DNA of 64,000 nucleotides from Rhizomys pruinosus (lineage: Eukaryota; Chordata; Mammalia; Rodentia; Spalacidae): contig VZQC01000286.1 of assembly GCA_009823505.1 (NCBI GenBank), forward strand, positions 630,798 through 694,797, written 5' to 3'. Below, in pieces: positions 44,505-56,106 of this stretch; positions within the stretch are counted from its first letter, which is position 1; each line of letters starts with the position of its first letter. A model generated the notes under the pieces. It ran no database searches, was not told where the DNA came from, and worked only from the letters and a program-made list of their open reading frames with translations. Position numbers and translations under genes: made by a program.

Positions 44505-45184
44505 TAACATTTTTTATTGATGCTTTGTGCATTTCATACATCATTTTCCAATTCAGTTCAGGCATATTTCCCTTTCCCCCCCCCACCCCCACCCCATCCC
44601 AGATCATGCATTCTGCCATAACTGTCCTGCATCTTTCTCTCAGTTTTTTTTTCATTTTTTAGCTATAAGTGATAATCCATGAGTACAAGCATCCTTCATG
44701 CAAAACCTATCTGCAGGCTGTTGTGCCCAAACACCTACAGCCCCACCATCCAGTGGGGGGTGACAGGTTGTTTGTTCAATCAAGTTGATCAAATGAGTGT
44801 CCAGACTACATTGCTGTAGTTTCACCATTCACCCCAATCGCAGCCCTTACATTCTACCACGCCCCCTCTTCCGCAGGTTGTTCCCTAGGCTTAGAAAAGG
44901 GGCACAGGTGGATGAGAGGTAAAACAGTCCACTCTCTCTGGAGCTGTTGACTTGGACTCTGGTCAATTCTGGCTGTTTCCTTTCATGGGCTGACAGTTTG
45001 TCCAGGAATAACCTTTCGATCCTACTAATGAAGAACAAGCAATTAGATATATAGGTATTTAAGCAGCACTAATAGTTATGGTAGGTTACTTTAGCATAGA
45101 CACATGTTTGGATATGTTAATCCATGAATTACAATTTTCCCCCCTGTTAAATATGACAGGGTCTTACTGTGGCTTATAACATCT
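44505..45184 (-). mobile_element. LINE-1-type 3' UTR, longest intact version
   Basis: It starts with the shared complement 3' end and pyrimidine tract, then 'caagttgatcaaatgagtg', 'cccaatcgcagcccttacat' and 'ttgttccctaggcttagaaa'. The same long version occurs at 54,390-54,860. The right limit is uncertain, between about 45,040 and the N at 45,185. Confidence 0.55.
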
Positions 45185-45185
45185 N
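45185..45185. other. Single N at start of copy B
   Basis: One N precedes 'agaaacagcagga'. The same single N and the same bases begin copy C at 55,683. This is the mark of a join made by gap-filling software rather than of biology. Confidence 0.95.
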
Positions 45186-45611
45186 AGAAACAGCAGGAGT
45201 GATCCAATAATTGAGCGACTTTGACAGGTTCATTTGTGTGGAGTTACAGACCAGTCATGCAATAAGTGTTTGAAATATCCATCAAGCGATGTTTTCTTTT
45301 TCTGCTACTCCTGTCATCCTTCTTTTGGGTCTGATTGCACCTGGTGATGTTTGTGAGTTATTGTCAGATGGGCCCCTTCACAAGGAGTAATGTTTCATTG
45401 GAGAGTACATTTCATGTGGGAGTAGATACTCCTATAAATTCAAAGATTGTGATCAACCAGATCTTTCTCTCAAGACACTGAAAGCACTGAGAGCAGGGAT
45501 TCAGCACTCAGACATGCTTATATTATTCAAGGAAGGCCCTTAATAATAAAACTTTATAGAATCCTTCAATTTTGGAGGGAAGAGTTCATTGAATTTTCTG
45601 ATATCAGGATA

Positions 45612-46650
45612 AATATTTTTATTGAGCATTTGTACAACTCATACAATGTGTTCCCAATTAATACCAAATTTCATCAATGCCCACAACTACTTTCATCCCA
45701 TCAGAAACCCATGCATACAACATCCAACACAACCCTATCCAGTCCAAGCTCCCAAACCCAGACTAGTCCTTCTGGGCAAATAGATCACTGGAGTCTAGTC
45801 AGCATATCTACGAATCCCCCAGTAAAGGCATATTCTTTCTCCCACATAATTACTCATGTATTTTGTCTTCAGTTCAGGGTACATTCCTCCCACCCACTTC
45901 TGCTTGCTTGGATTTGTCCAGTTGAATGAGTCCCATGTCTACATTGCCACAGGTTTACATGTGAAAGCTTAAGGTATTTGTAAGTCACTTCCTTCAGTTC
46001 ATGCCACCAACCCTGTGGTTCTTATACCAACTTCTGCCTCTCTTCTCAATGATCTGAGCCTTGGGTAGGTTGAGGTTTGAATATATCGGGGTCCTATCCA
46101 GTGATACATACTCTGAGAGATTCCATTCTTTGGATGTTGACTAGTTTTTGCCTTCTGTTTGCATCACACACGCTATTGTGAGGAATCTTACTGGTGAGAA
46201 CTGAGAGGTGTGCTCGTTTTCTCTCTGCCCTCGTCAAGTGAGCCTGTCCGTGCAAGGAGCCTAAGTCTTCATTTTAAATGTCTCTAGATGTCTAGGTCGA
46301 AGTTTGTGAGATCTGCAGGCCTCCACTTTTGCAAGAGTAGCTTTCTTAGATGCATCTCAGTAAGTATGCTTGTCTGTAATATCAAGATCTATTAGTTAGT
46401 GTATGGTAAGAAATGTCATTTTGTCTAGAGATATACCCAACTCAGGTTTTTCTAGGCTGCTGTGTCCTCTACAGCCCTGTGCATTTGAACTGGTTTATAG
46501 TGGTGTCTCATGGTTCACTCCCAGAGAGAGGTCTAAAGTCCAATTAGATGCTGTTTGAGCATCCTCCAGACACAGTGCCTCCACTGTCCAATACAAGATG
46601 TTTGCTGGGCAGCTCACATTCTCTTAGCCTATAATGCATGCTTAACTTCT
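45612..46650 (-). mobile_element. LINE-1-like 3' UTR, uncertain (copy B)
   Basis: Counterpart of 40,190-41,200, with many small insertions and deletions. Confidence 0.4.
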
Positions 46651-46950
46651 GATTAGAAAAGTTGCAGGTCATTTCCTGCCTTATCTAAGTCTCTATCCCT
46701 GAAGCATGTCCTGTTTGTACAATAGGTCCTTATTGTCTATTTCTGGTAGATAATAAGAAGCTTGGAGATAGCCTGACTTGTTTTCAGAATCACTTGGATC
46801 ACTCTGCCAACCATGTCAAATGTAGGTATGCTTCCCTGTCTTGCACTGGGTGTTCCTTGCCACACTGCTAACCAGGTTGTCAACCAGTGCACTAAGTTCA
46901 GAAAGTGTATGTGGAATTTCTCGTGGGGTCTTGGGGTCATCCATCACAAC

Positions 46951-47570
46951 CATTGAATGGACAATGAAAATGTTTACAATCTGCACCAATTGGATGTACT
47001 ACTCAGTAGTAAGAAAAAGACTGAATAATGAATTCACAGTAACAATGGATGGAACTGAGAATGTTTTCTGCAGTGAAGTAATTGAGGACAGAAAACCAGG
47101 CAATTGTTGTTCTCTCTCATTTGCGGATTGTAGCACCAGTCCCCTTGTGTAGTATATGTCCTATAGTAACACAACGGGAGCCAGGAGAATTGGAAGGAAC
47201 CTGGCTGGTTAAATGAAAAGAAAGATCCCCGAAAGAGGAGGGCAGTAAGGAACAGATGTTACTAAGGGGAGGCATGAGGGCCGGGAGGTTTGGGTTCTGG
47301 GAGGAGAGGAGAGGGAGATTAAATGGGGGGGTATGATGGGAGGGTGGGGATCAGATGAGAAGGGGAGGGTGGGCAATGATGGGGTGCTGGGCTGAGGAGG
47401 GAAGAGGGGGTGGTGAGGAAGAGAGACGAAGAAAGAATAGAGATGATGAAACTTTGAGAGGCTAGGAAAACCCAGAGTCTAGTGATTGTCCCAGGGATTA
47501 AACGGAAAAATTGACATTAAAGGAATGTAAAAGCAACAAACAAATATTGTCAGCCCACAAAGAAACCTAA
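46951..47570 (+). mobile_element. LINE-1 ORF2 end and G-rich 3' UTR (copy B)
   Basis: Counterpart of 41,515-42,115. The ORF2 part is further frameshifted relative to A by single-base differences. Confidence 0.85.
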
Positions 47571-47587
47571 TGGTACAACATTGTGTT

Positions 47588-47859
47588 ATTCCACTCTTTC
47601 TTAATTATCATTAGTAATTATTATGTTTTTATGTGTTATGAGTGTACGGTCTGATCTGTGTAGGTGGTGCACTGGGTGCCCTGCCAGTGTTGTGGAGGGT
47701 AGAAGAGGACATCAGAGGTTTCGCCGGTAACTGAAGTAAAGGATATGTTCTCAGACACCAATCGTGGGTGCTGGGGAATCGAACCCGGGTCATCTGCAAG
47801 AGCAGACCGTTGGTGCGCTTAACTGCTAGGCCATCTCTCCAGCCCCGGTATTTCACTCT
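47588..47859 (-). mobile_element. B3 SINE (copy B)
   Basis: Counterpart of 42,122-42,379, with several extra bases in the body. The head and right flank are unchanged. Confidence 0.9.
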
Positions 47860-49059
47860 TTATATTCAGGAAAATGGATCTGTTTTGGCTTCAAATTGTA
47901 GCAAGTGTAACTTGCCCTGTCCAAGTGGGTCATTCATGCCATCAATATTGGGATGATCAAAGTTCTTGGCGGGCCTGTGAAATATCGCAATAGCACGCCC
48001 ACTGGGAGGTAGAGGACTGACAGTGAATCTGCTGGGTCATTTGCAGCTTTGTCAATTACAAATCAAAATGATACTTCTGTATCTCAATACTTGAATTTTT
48101 GTGGTGAATGCATAACTCCAGTTTCATTGTAAGCTCTCTCTCTCTCCACAACTATCAAAGGAAAGTTTAGCCCAGACCTAAGCCCTGTTCCGGTGAATGT
48201 CAGATCCCTGGGAAATACAGCAAGAATTAGAAGTTGCTAGGATGTATTGACATTTGATGGCCTTGTCAGACATCACTTCATTTCCTCTAAACACTTTGGA
48301 GGTTGTCCTTGTATTTTAAGATTATTATCTAAATTTTGGATTCTGGTTGTACCTGAAAGGTTAATATATCTGCATTGTAAAGCCAGTTTTGCTTTGAAAT
48401 GAAGGAGATTAAATAAGCTGTCCCAGAGGACTGAAGAACCAACCCAGTGTTCGCCAAATTGCTACACATTTCTAATTGAATAACCATCCATCTTATTTCT
48501 CAAAAAAACAATTGTTGCACTGTGTTTACCAAATCTTTAGATCTCATTCTATCATCCTTCCAAACTGACCCTTCTTAGAACTTGTATTTGATATGAGCTT
48601 ACACACAATAAGTTTGAATTAATTTTTGTAAAAAGGGAAAATAATGTATTTCTGACCTAATCACAATTCCAAGTAGTATTCCCCAAATATCAAGAAACTT
48701 CTTTGTAAGAATTCATGACAACTTTCCATATAACATAAAACACGAAGAACAGAAATTGCTAGATAATTTAATATTTACCAGATGTATCAGTGGGATTGCA
48801 CGTACAATGTGGAATGTAATATATTAAGCATAGATGACCTCTTTTTGATCTAGTACAGCAAATGTTACTTGTAGTGCACATGGAATTTCCATCCATGCAA
48901 AGCATGTGAGACTATGAGATTCACTCAGTTAGGTCTTCTTTCTCTTTGTTTGCTCTTTTATTGTGTTTTAAAAAAGTTACATTTCCCATAGTGTGTTTCA
49001 ACACATAGATTGCCATGTCCTCCTGGCTCCCCATTTTATTCATAGAATTTGTATTTTCT
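47860..49059. other. Unassigned core of the triplicated unit (copy B)
   Basis: Matches 42,380-43,574. 47,860-48,500 shows no difference from copy A that I could see. Confidence 0.6.
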
Positions 49060-49313
49060 TTCTTTTTTATATTTTACCTATTGATTTCAATATTGTGTGT
49101 ATGAAGTGTTTTTTCCTGCATATGTGGAATGGCAGTGCCAACATGTTTGTGCAATACTCAGTGAGTCTAGCGAGTCAGAAAAGGGTGTCAAATCCCACTA
49201 AACTGAGAATTACTGATGTTAGTTAGCCACCCATGTGGTTGTCGGGGATTTGAACCCGGGTCCTCTGAAGAGCGTCAGTGCTTCTTAACCACTGATCCAA
49301 TATCTCCAGCCCC
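49060..49313 (-). mobile_element. B3 SINE (copy B)
   Basis: Counterpart of 43,575-43,819, with indels in the head and box-B region ('cctctgaagagcgtcagtgc'). Confidence 0.88.
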
Positions 49314-50034
49314 AATTTTTCACTTCTTTAAAATAAAAATTCAAGTTTAAATATGAGGAACAGTATGAGGAGTACACCCAAGATATTTAAATAACACTGC
49401 ACAGGCTATGCTCTATCCTAATGCCCCCAGCCCAATTCATATTAATTTTCAAGACCAATGGGCACTGAACATTCCTACTGCCATGTGTGCACATTAATTA
49501 TGGCAAGCCTTCCATTTTATTAGGAAATGGTGCCAAAAAGCACCTTGTGATTTGTTACAGATACATACGTGGAAGTGTGAGAGGGACACTTGGAAACCCT
49601 GCTATTGTAATTCACAACACGGAAGATGCTTTTTTTCTTTATATAGCACAGCAAAAGTTTTTCAATTGGAATAAACACACTTAGGTTGCCTTGTGTGGTA
49701 GAAATTGTTTTTTTTCATTCAGAATTGGGAGTGAGCCTAAGAAAACATAATAACCACATAAACCATAGATACATGGCACGATGTTCCCCCATCTTGATAC
49801 TGGAGTGGGCAGCAGGCGGAGCCCAAAGAAAACACAGTGAAACATTCTAAGGAGGCAGTTATTTTTTTAGGACGGATCAAATCATCTGGCTAAGTAGATC
49901 AGGAACCGTGAAGGTAAATGGACTAACATAAGCACAAGGGAATCCAATAATTGGGAAATAAAAAGTGATTAATCATCAGAATGCCAAGAAAAAGAGGTAG
50001 AGATAATGTATGATCAAAGGATATGATTGTTAAC
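49314..50034. other. Unassigned sequence (copy B), noisy
   Basis: Counterpart of 43,820-44,504. 49,700-50,034 is the noisiest part of the window relative to A and C. Confidence 0.45.
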
Positions 50035-50402
50035 AGTTTGATGATTGATGCTGTGCATGGTCATACATCATTTCCAATCAGTTTCAGGAATGATTTCAAC
50101 TTTCCCCCCCCACCCCCACCCCATCCCGATAATGCATTCTGCCATAAACGTCCTGCATCTGTTCTCTCAGTTTTTTTTTCATTTTTTAAGCTATTATAGT
50201 GATAACCATGAGTAAAAACTATCCTTCAGTAAAACCAATTTGCCCCAGGGGCTGTTGTGTCTATCACTCCCACAGCCCCACCTTCCAGCGGGGTGGTGGG
50301 GGGAGGGCTGTATGTTCAATTCAAGTTGATCAAATGAGGTGTCCCAACTACATTGCTGTAGTTTTCAACAGTTCACCACAATCGCAGCCCGTACAGTCTA
50401 CC
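50035..50402 (-). mobile_element. LINE-1-type 3' UTR, broken off (copy B)
   Basis: Follows the version at 44,505 until 'cgtacagtctacca', then switches to unrelated sequence at 50,403. Copy C switches at the equivalent base (60,854). Confidence 0.6.
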
Positions 50403-50775
50403 ATGTTTATTTTTATGTATGCGTTACTTATTCTTCCAAAGATGAGATATGTCCAGAAGCTTCACATGATTAGGGGAGCTGGTGGTAATTTGGAGTCCTG
50501 ATCAGTCTACAGGATTCTGCCTTCAGCTCGTTAAAAGCGTTCTTGTTCACTTCCTGGCAGTTTAACTCCTGCAGGGTCAGAAGAGATGGGGCAGTTCTTC
50601 TTCCATCAGATACTCCACCATCAAGATTTTCTGATTTTCTACTGTAGGCATGCTGTGTATTGACATACTAGAAGAAATGTTTCTTTATCCAGATAAAGAA
50701 AGAGTTTATTGTGGACAGCTAAATTAAGTGAGCATTAGTTATGGTTTATTGAGGGGGGGTTGGTCCAGACTGGTA
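50403..50775. other. Unassigned sequence specific to copies B and C
   Basis: No element recognised. Shared by B and C (60,855-61,225), absent from A. Confidence 0.45.
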
Positions 50776-52545
50776 CACATAATAATTACTTATTTATTTA
50801 TTTATTTATTTCTTCTATTATTTATTTATTTTAACACATCTAGACCCATGTCTCCACCCATTTCCCCTCACCTGCCAAGCTATGCATTCTGCCAAAACAT
50901 GCTTTTCATCTCTTAGTCTTCTCCAATATTTTCCATGGTGGAAATTGACTGGTTTGAGCGAGAAGTTCACTGTTCTGTCAGTCAGTTTTTTGATGCAGTC
51001 TTGTCTTTCTGTGTGTTGTTGTTTGTTTGTTGTTGTTGTGTGTTTCCAATGATTAACGCCCAACTCTTGTGACAAAAGCTCAGGGGGGGCCTACACAAGA
51101 AATACTAACAACTAGGTTTAATGGGGGCACTAGCATCCACAGTATGAGGGATACCATTGGTCGTTGTTGTTTTTCTGGGACTCTGTTACTTTCACTCAGC
51201 ATGATGTCCTCTGAGCTCCAGCCATTTCCTCTGCAAAGCTCGTGATGTCGTTCTTTCTTCTTACTGCTCGCATAGGAACTCCAATATTGTGTAGTGTCCG
51301 GATCATTTTCTCTATCCCTCCGTCCAGTTTGGGCATTTTAGGTTGGTTCCAGCTCCTTGCTATTGTGAAGAGAGCTGTAATAACAGTGGCCGTGCATTAA
51401 CTCTGTTGTGCACAGTCATTGAGGTGACATGCCTAGGAGTGGTATTATGGCTGGGTCGGGTGCAGTTCATTCCAAGTCTTCCAAGGGTTCTCCACACTGC
51501 TTCCATAGTGGCTGTTAAACGAGTTTACATTCCCAGCAGCAGTGGATGAGTGGTGTCCCCCTTGCCTCCACAAAACTCTCCAGCCACTTGGTAATCATCT
51601 GTTTTCTGATTTTCATAGCCAGTAGTTATGGAGTAAGATCGAATCTTAAAGGGTTTTATTTGCATTTCCCTTAATGATTAATGAGTTGTTACACTTTCTT
51701 GACGGTGTTTCTCAGACCATCTCTAATTCCTCCTTTTGAAGTCTCTGTTCAGTTTTTGCTCCATCTATTGCGTGGGTCATTTGTTTTGTTTTCTTTTTTC
51801 TTTGTTTTTTGAGTAGTTTATATATTCTGGAAATCAATGCTTTGTCAGATGTATCTGCAGTGAAGGTTTCCTCCCACTCTGTGGGATTTCTCTTCACTTC
51901 CTTGATTGTTTCTTTTGATGTACAGAAGCTTTTGAGTTTGATGAGGTCCCATTTGTCAATTGTCGACCTTAATTCTTGTGCAGCTGCTGTCTGATTTAGG
52001 AAGTCTTTTCCTACGCCTATGTCTTGTAGTCTGCTGCCAACTTTTTCTTCTATCACCTTCAGAGTTTGGGGTTTCACGTTGAGGTCTTTAATCCATCTGG
52101 AGTTGACTTTTGTACAGGGCGAGAGGTAGGGGTTTAATTTCATTCTTCTACAAGTGGTGATCCAGTTTTGCCAACACCACTTGCTGAAGATGCTGTCTTT
52201 TCTCCATTGTGGTTTCTTGGCCCCCTTGTCAAATATGAGATGGCTGAAATTGTATGTGCTCAGATTTGGATCTTCGGTTTTGTTCCATTGGTCAACAGGT
52301 CTGTTTTTGTGCCAGTACCAGGCTGTTTTTATGACTATAGCCCTGTAGTATAGTTTGAAATCTGGTATAGAGATCCCTCCTGTGTAGCTCTTTTCACTCA
52401 GGGTTGATTTGGCTATTCGGGGTCTTTTGTTTTTCCAAATGAATTTAAGAACTTTTGTTTCCAAGCCTGTGAAGAAACTCTTGGGGATTTTGATTGGGAT
52501 TGCGTTAAATCTATATTAGAGTTTTGGTAAAATGGACATTTTACC
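50776..52545 (-). mobile_element. LINE-1, 3' UTR and C-terminal ORF2 (copy B)
   Basis: The 3' end is at the (TTTA)n near 50,790. The 3' UTR runs to about 51,120, followed by ORF2. 51,712-52,464 is a 250-codon open frame of the ORF2p C-terminal half, with '[19 protein letters not shown]' at its start, then '[18 protein letters not shown]', '[15 protein letters not shown]' and '[11 protein letters not shown]'. That region lies after the reverse-transcriptase domain and reaches the cysteine-containing C-terminal part. The endonuclease and reverse-transcriptase regions are missing, so it cannot act alone. It is 5'-truncated at 52,545. Its frame is intact here and broken in copy C. Confidence 0.95.
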
Positions 52546-52581
52546 AAATATGTAATTAATTTACCAATTAATTACATATTT
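52523..52581. repeat. Two overlapping short palindromes at a LINE-1/LINE-1 junction
   Basis: 52,523-52,534 pairs with 52,537-52,548 (12 bp), and 52,546-52,561 pairs with 52,566-52,581 (16 bp, exact). The first belongs to L1 ORF2. The second spans the point where the minus-strand L1 ends. Present again in copy C at 62,974-63,032. Confidence 0.9.
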
Positions 52582-52599
52582 AATTGCCAGAACAGAGAG

Positions 52600-53205
52600 G
52601 GAGCTAGGGGAGAAGTAGGGTATGAATAGACTACCAAACCTAACAGATTTGCTCTAAAACATGGGCCTTTCATCAGAGAAAAGCAAACCAAAGCTATATT
52701 GAAAGTCCATCTTTCCACAGCCTGAATGGCAATCATTAAGAAAAGAATAATAATAAATGGTGGCAAGTATGTGAACATAATGGGAACTAATAGTGGGATT
52801 ATAAAGTAATCCAACCACTATGGGACTTATTATGGAGGTTCCTCAAAAACCTACTAAATTTGGTCTTCCATATTACTTGCCTATACTACTAAAGGGCTCG
52901 ATGTCAACATATCAGAGAAGCACTTGCACATCAATATTTATTGCAGCGCTATTCATAGTAGCTAAGATATGGAGCTGATTTAGGTATCCGAGAATAGAGT
53001 TAGATAAAGAGAAAGTGGTATATAGACACGATGGAAATTTTCAGTCACAAAGAAGAACAAGTTGCTACCTTGCAGGAAAATGGGTACAATTTGACATAGG
53101 CATATTCCATGAATTAAACTAGTCCCAAAGAGCATATGCTATGTCTGCTATGTGATTCATAGATTTTACAGAAATACATAAAATAATGTATGTACATATG
53201 CCATG
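52600..53205 (+). mobile_element. Older LINE-1 ORF2 end (copy B)
   Basis: Broken frames encode the ORF2 C-terminal region: 'gcaatcattaagaaaagaat' followed by 'gtggcaagtatgtgaacataatggg', then 'tattgcagcgctattcatag' and 'aagtggtatatagacacgatgg'. It is head-to-head with the minus-strand L1 at 50,776-52,545. Confidence 0.8.
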
Positions 53206-53218
53206 AAGTAGAATTTAA

Positions 53219-53360
53219 GGGTCTGGAGAAATGTCTCAATAGCGAAGAACACTGAGTACTCTTGCAGAGGACCTGGCTCAATGCCCAGCACCTACATGGC
53301 AGCTAACAACTGTATATAACTCCAGTTCCAGGGCATCTGAGACCCTCTTCTGACCTATTC
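53219..53360 (+). mobile_element. B2/B3-like SINE, old (copy B)
   Basis: 'gtctggagaaatgtctcaatagcgaag', 'gcagaggacctggctcaatgcccagc' and 'actccagttccagggcatctga' in B2/B3 order; the 3' end is missing. Confidence 0.85.
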
Positions 53361-54385
53361 CTGGAATATTATCACACTATATAATAGTACATGTCTATGT
53401 GGCCCTTGATTTGTGTTCCTGCCTGGATGTATACTCTTTGAGTACAGGCCTGCCCAGAAGAAAATAGTCAAAATCACATGGAAACACTCTGTGGGCAAAA
53501 GGGCAGTGGCCTGGCTGAATCAACTACAACCTCTTTAACCTTTCTTTGCTTTCATTAAGGTGTGCTTGCCCTGGTATGGTAAAGAAAGGGACAAAAAAGG
53601 CATATTCTCCTTCCTCACAAAAAGGTCATATGTGTGGACTGGCCTGAGGCTCACTCAGATAGTAAATTTCAGTTTACTCACAGAACAGTGAGCATAAGAG
53701 TCACAATCTGTGTTATAGCTTTTGGGTCTGATCTTTTCTGTCTTGTCTTTCCTTTCCTGGAGTTCCTGGCTCATGCTCATAGAGGGTGTCCTAATATAAT
53801 CACCATGGATGGATTGCTTCAGAGTTGCCTGTGCTGAAATCACTGTTCTAGAACCTTCTGATGCATCCAGGAATGCCAGTACTGTTTCCCCCTTAGGCTT
53901 TGCAAACAGATGTTTTGACAGATAATCCCTGCTCCTTGGGATTCTCTTCCTGGGAATTACTGAACCCTGGATCCCACGCGGTTTCAGAAAAGACTGCTTT
54001 ACAGTTGGATCACTGCTACGATAAAAGTCAAGAAGTTTCAGGGTTCACATTGCAATACAAGGAGATCCATCCTGCTGTTTCTAAAAGCTCCACACACTTA
54101 ACTGAAATAGAAAGTTGCAGTTTCCCACCGTCTTAGAAGATAGAAAGATTGCCTTTGTGTGATCTTCACAAAGATGCCAAAGTCATAGAGAAAATTCACG
54201 GTATTTTCAGCCTATGCCATCCTTGATACATTACTGTCCAAGGGACTATGAGAGACTTGATGTGGATTCATCATGGCTCCCAAGATGAGTGCTTTTTTTT
54301 TTTTTACTGTATTTCCTTTAAAATGAAGAAAGACTAACCATGAGGATATTTTTAAGTATATATTTTTCTTTTTTATTTTCTTTTT
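53361..54385. other. Unassigned low-repeat stretch with a weak exon-like segment
   Basis: It is one of the few stretches here free of recognised repeats. 53,881-54,136 has a pyrimidine-rich tract ending 'tttcccccttag' followed by an open frame of about 80 codons to a TAG at 54,134. I recognise no protein. It could be an internal or terminal exon, or chance. Confidence 0.3.
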
Positions 54386-54389
54386 TATT

Positions 54390-54865
54390 ATTTTTTTATT
54401 GATGCTTTGTTTATTTCATACATCATTTTCCAATTCAGTTCAGGCATATATCCCCTTCCCTTCTCCCCACCCCACCCCTACCCATCCCAGATCATGCATT
54501 CTGCTGTAACTTTTCTGCATCTTTCTCTGTTTTTTGTTTTGTTTTCATTTGTTTTAACAATAAGTGATAATTTGTGAGTACAAGCATCCTTCATGGAAAA
54601 CCAATTTGCAAGCAGTTGTGCCCAAACCCACACAGCTCATAGGTCCCACCATCCAGCAGGGGGGGCATGTATGTTCAATCAAGTTGATCAAATGAGTGTC
54701 CAATCTATATTGTTGTAGTTTCACCATTCACCCCAATCGCAGCCCTTACATTCTACCGCACCCCCTCTTCTGCAGATTGTTCCCTAGGCTTAGAAAAGGG
54801 GCACAGGTGGATGAGAAGCAAAACAGTGTACTTTCTGTGGAGCTGTTGTCTTGAATCCCTTGCTA
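54390..54865 (-). mobile_element. LINE-1-type 3' UTR, long version
   Basis: Same order as 44,505-45,040, including 'ttgttccctaggcttagaaa'. It is diverged from that copy and free of the indel noise seen in the repeated unit. Confidence 0.6.
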
Positions 54866-55663
54866 GGGCAATAAGGAAAGGGTAATCACACTTAATGAAA
54901 CAGCACACCCCCCTGCTTTCACCAAGCACTAAAACCTTGTGGGTATGGTTAGGGTATTTTGAGTCTCCCCCACATCAATTCTAAAATGTTGACAGGTGTG
55001 ATCTCCTGTCAATCTTATACAGCTAACCACAGTTACTGTGAGTTCATGTCACTTGACAACTCTCTGCCCCTTTTTCCAACCACTTCAGAGTATTGTCCCA
55101 AATTTTGAGGTTTGGTATATCTTTCTCATTTAGGGCTGCTAATTAAACAACACTCTTATGTAAGTGCATAAGATAATTTTTATCCTGCCATCTCTAAGTT
55201 GTTCTGAGAGTGGTAGTATTTGGAAAGTTGGGTTATTTTAAATATATTTAGACATTAACATTTTAAAAATTATTTATTGACACTTCCTTAAATGTATTTT
55301 TACTTCTATTATTAATGTAATTGTCCCCTTCCTCCAATATAAAGAATCAACAAAACTAATGCTAAAGAACTGCCTGCCTTATGCCAAATCAGTCAGCCTA
55401 GTGGGCATAATTAGAAAATCTTGTGACCATCATATTTGCTTTCAATTGTGCAGATGACTTTTCTGGGAATTCTTTCTGTTACAAAAGGGAACTATAACTC
55501 ATTTTGTATCTAAATTTAATGTTATGTTTTGTAATCATTTAAAATTCAGCTGGTTTACAATGTAAACAATACCCACGCTTGTGTCCCTGCTATTCCTTCT
55601 ATAAGATGAACATAGCTTTTCTCCCTCTGGACCATTTGTTGCCCTTGTTCCAGAAAAAAAAAA
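54866..55663. other. Unassigned sequence
   Basis: Nothing recognised. Confidence 0.45.
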
Positions 55664-55682
55664 GTGTGTGTGTGTGTGTGTG
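55664..55682. repeat. (GT)n cut by the join to copy C
   Basis: About nine GT units run directly into a single N. Microsatellites are common contig ends, which fits a gap here. Confidence 0.9.
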
Positions 55683-55683
55683 N
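55683..55683. other. Single N at start of copy C
   Basis: Same type of join as at 45,185, followed by the same 'agaaacagcagga'. Confidence 0.95.
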
Positions 55684-56106
55684 AGAAACAGCAGGAGGAG
55701 CCAATAATTGAGCCGACTTTGACAGTTCATTTTGTGGAGTTACAGACCAGTCATGCAATAGGTGTTTGAAATATCCATCAAGCGATGTTTTTCTTTTTCT
55801 CTTACTCCTGTCATCCTTCTTTTGGGTCTGATTGCACCTGGTGATGTTTGTGAGTTATTGTCAGATGGGCCCCTTCACAAGGAGTAATGTTTCATTGGAG
55901 AGTACATTTCATGTGGGAGTAGATACTCCTATAAATTCAAAGATTGTGATCAACCAGATCTTTCTCTCAAGACACTGAAAGCACTGAGAGCAGGGATTCA
56001 GCACTCAGACATGCTTATATTATTCAAGGAAGGCCCTTAATAATAAAACTTTATAGAATCCTTCAATTTTGGAGGAAGTTCATTGGAATTTTCTGATATC
56101 AGGGAA

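Larger units (their letters stand above)
39767..44860. repeat. Composite repeat unit, copy A
   Basis: From 'gaaacagcaggagt' to 'cttacattctacca' it matches copies B (45,187-50,402) and C (55,685-60,854) in direct orientation. It contains L1 3' pieces, two B3 SINEs and an unassigned core. Unlike B and C it has no N at its start and continues past 44,860 into ordinary repeat sequence, so it looks like the properly assembled copy. Confidence 0.95.
45186..53531. repeat. Composite repeat unit, copy B (long form)
   Basis: 45,187-50,402 matches copy A. 50,403-53,531 has no counterpart in A but matches C. The offset from B to C is about 10.5 kb. Clean blocks alternate with blocks full of one-base indels. 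The true right end of the match cannot be seen because C runs off the window. Confidence 0.93.

Noticed and set aside
51712..52464. 250-codon frame as a host gene
   Set aside because: It is the C-terminal half of LINE-1 ORF2p, lacking the endonuclease and reverse-transcriptase regions and any upstream gene structure.
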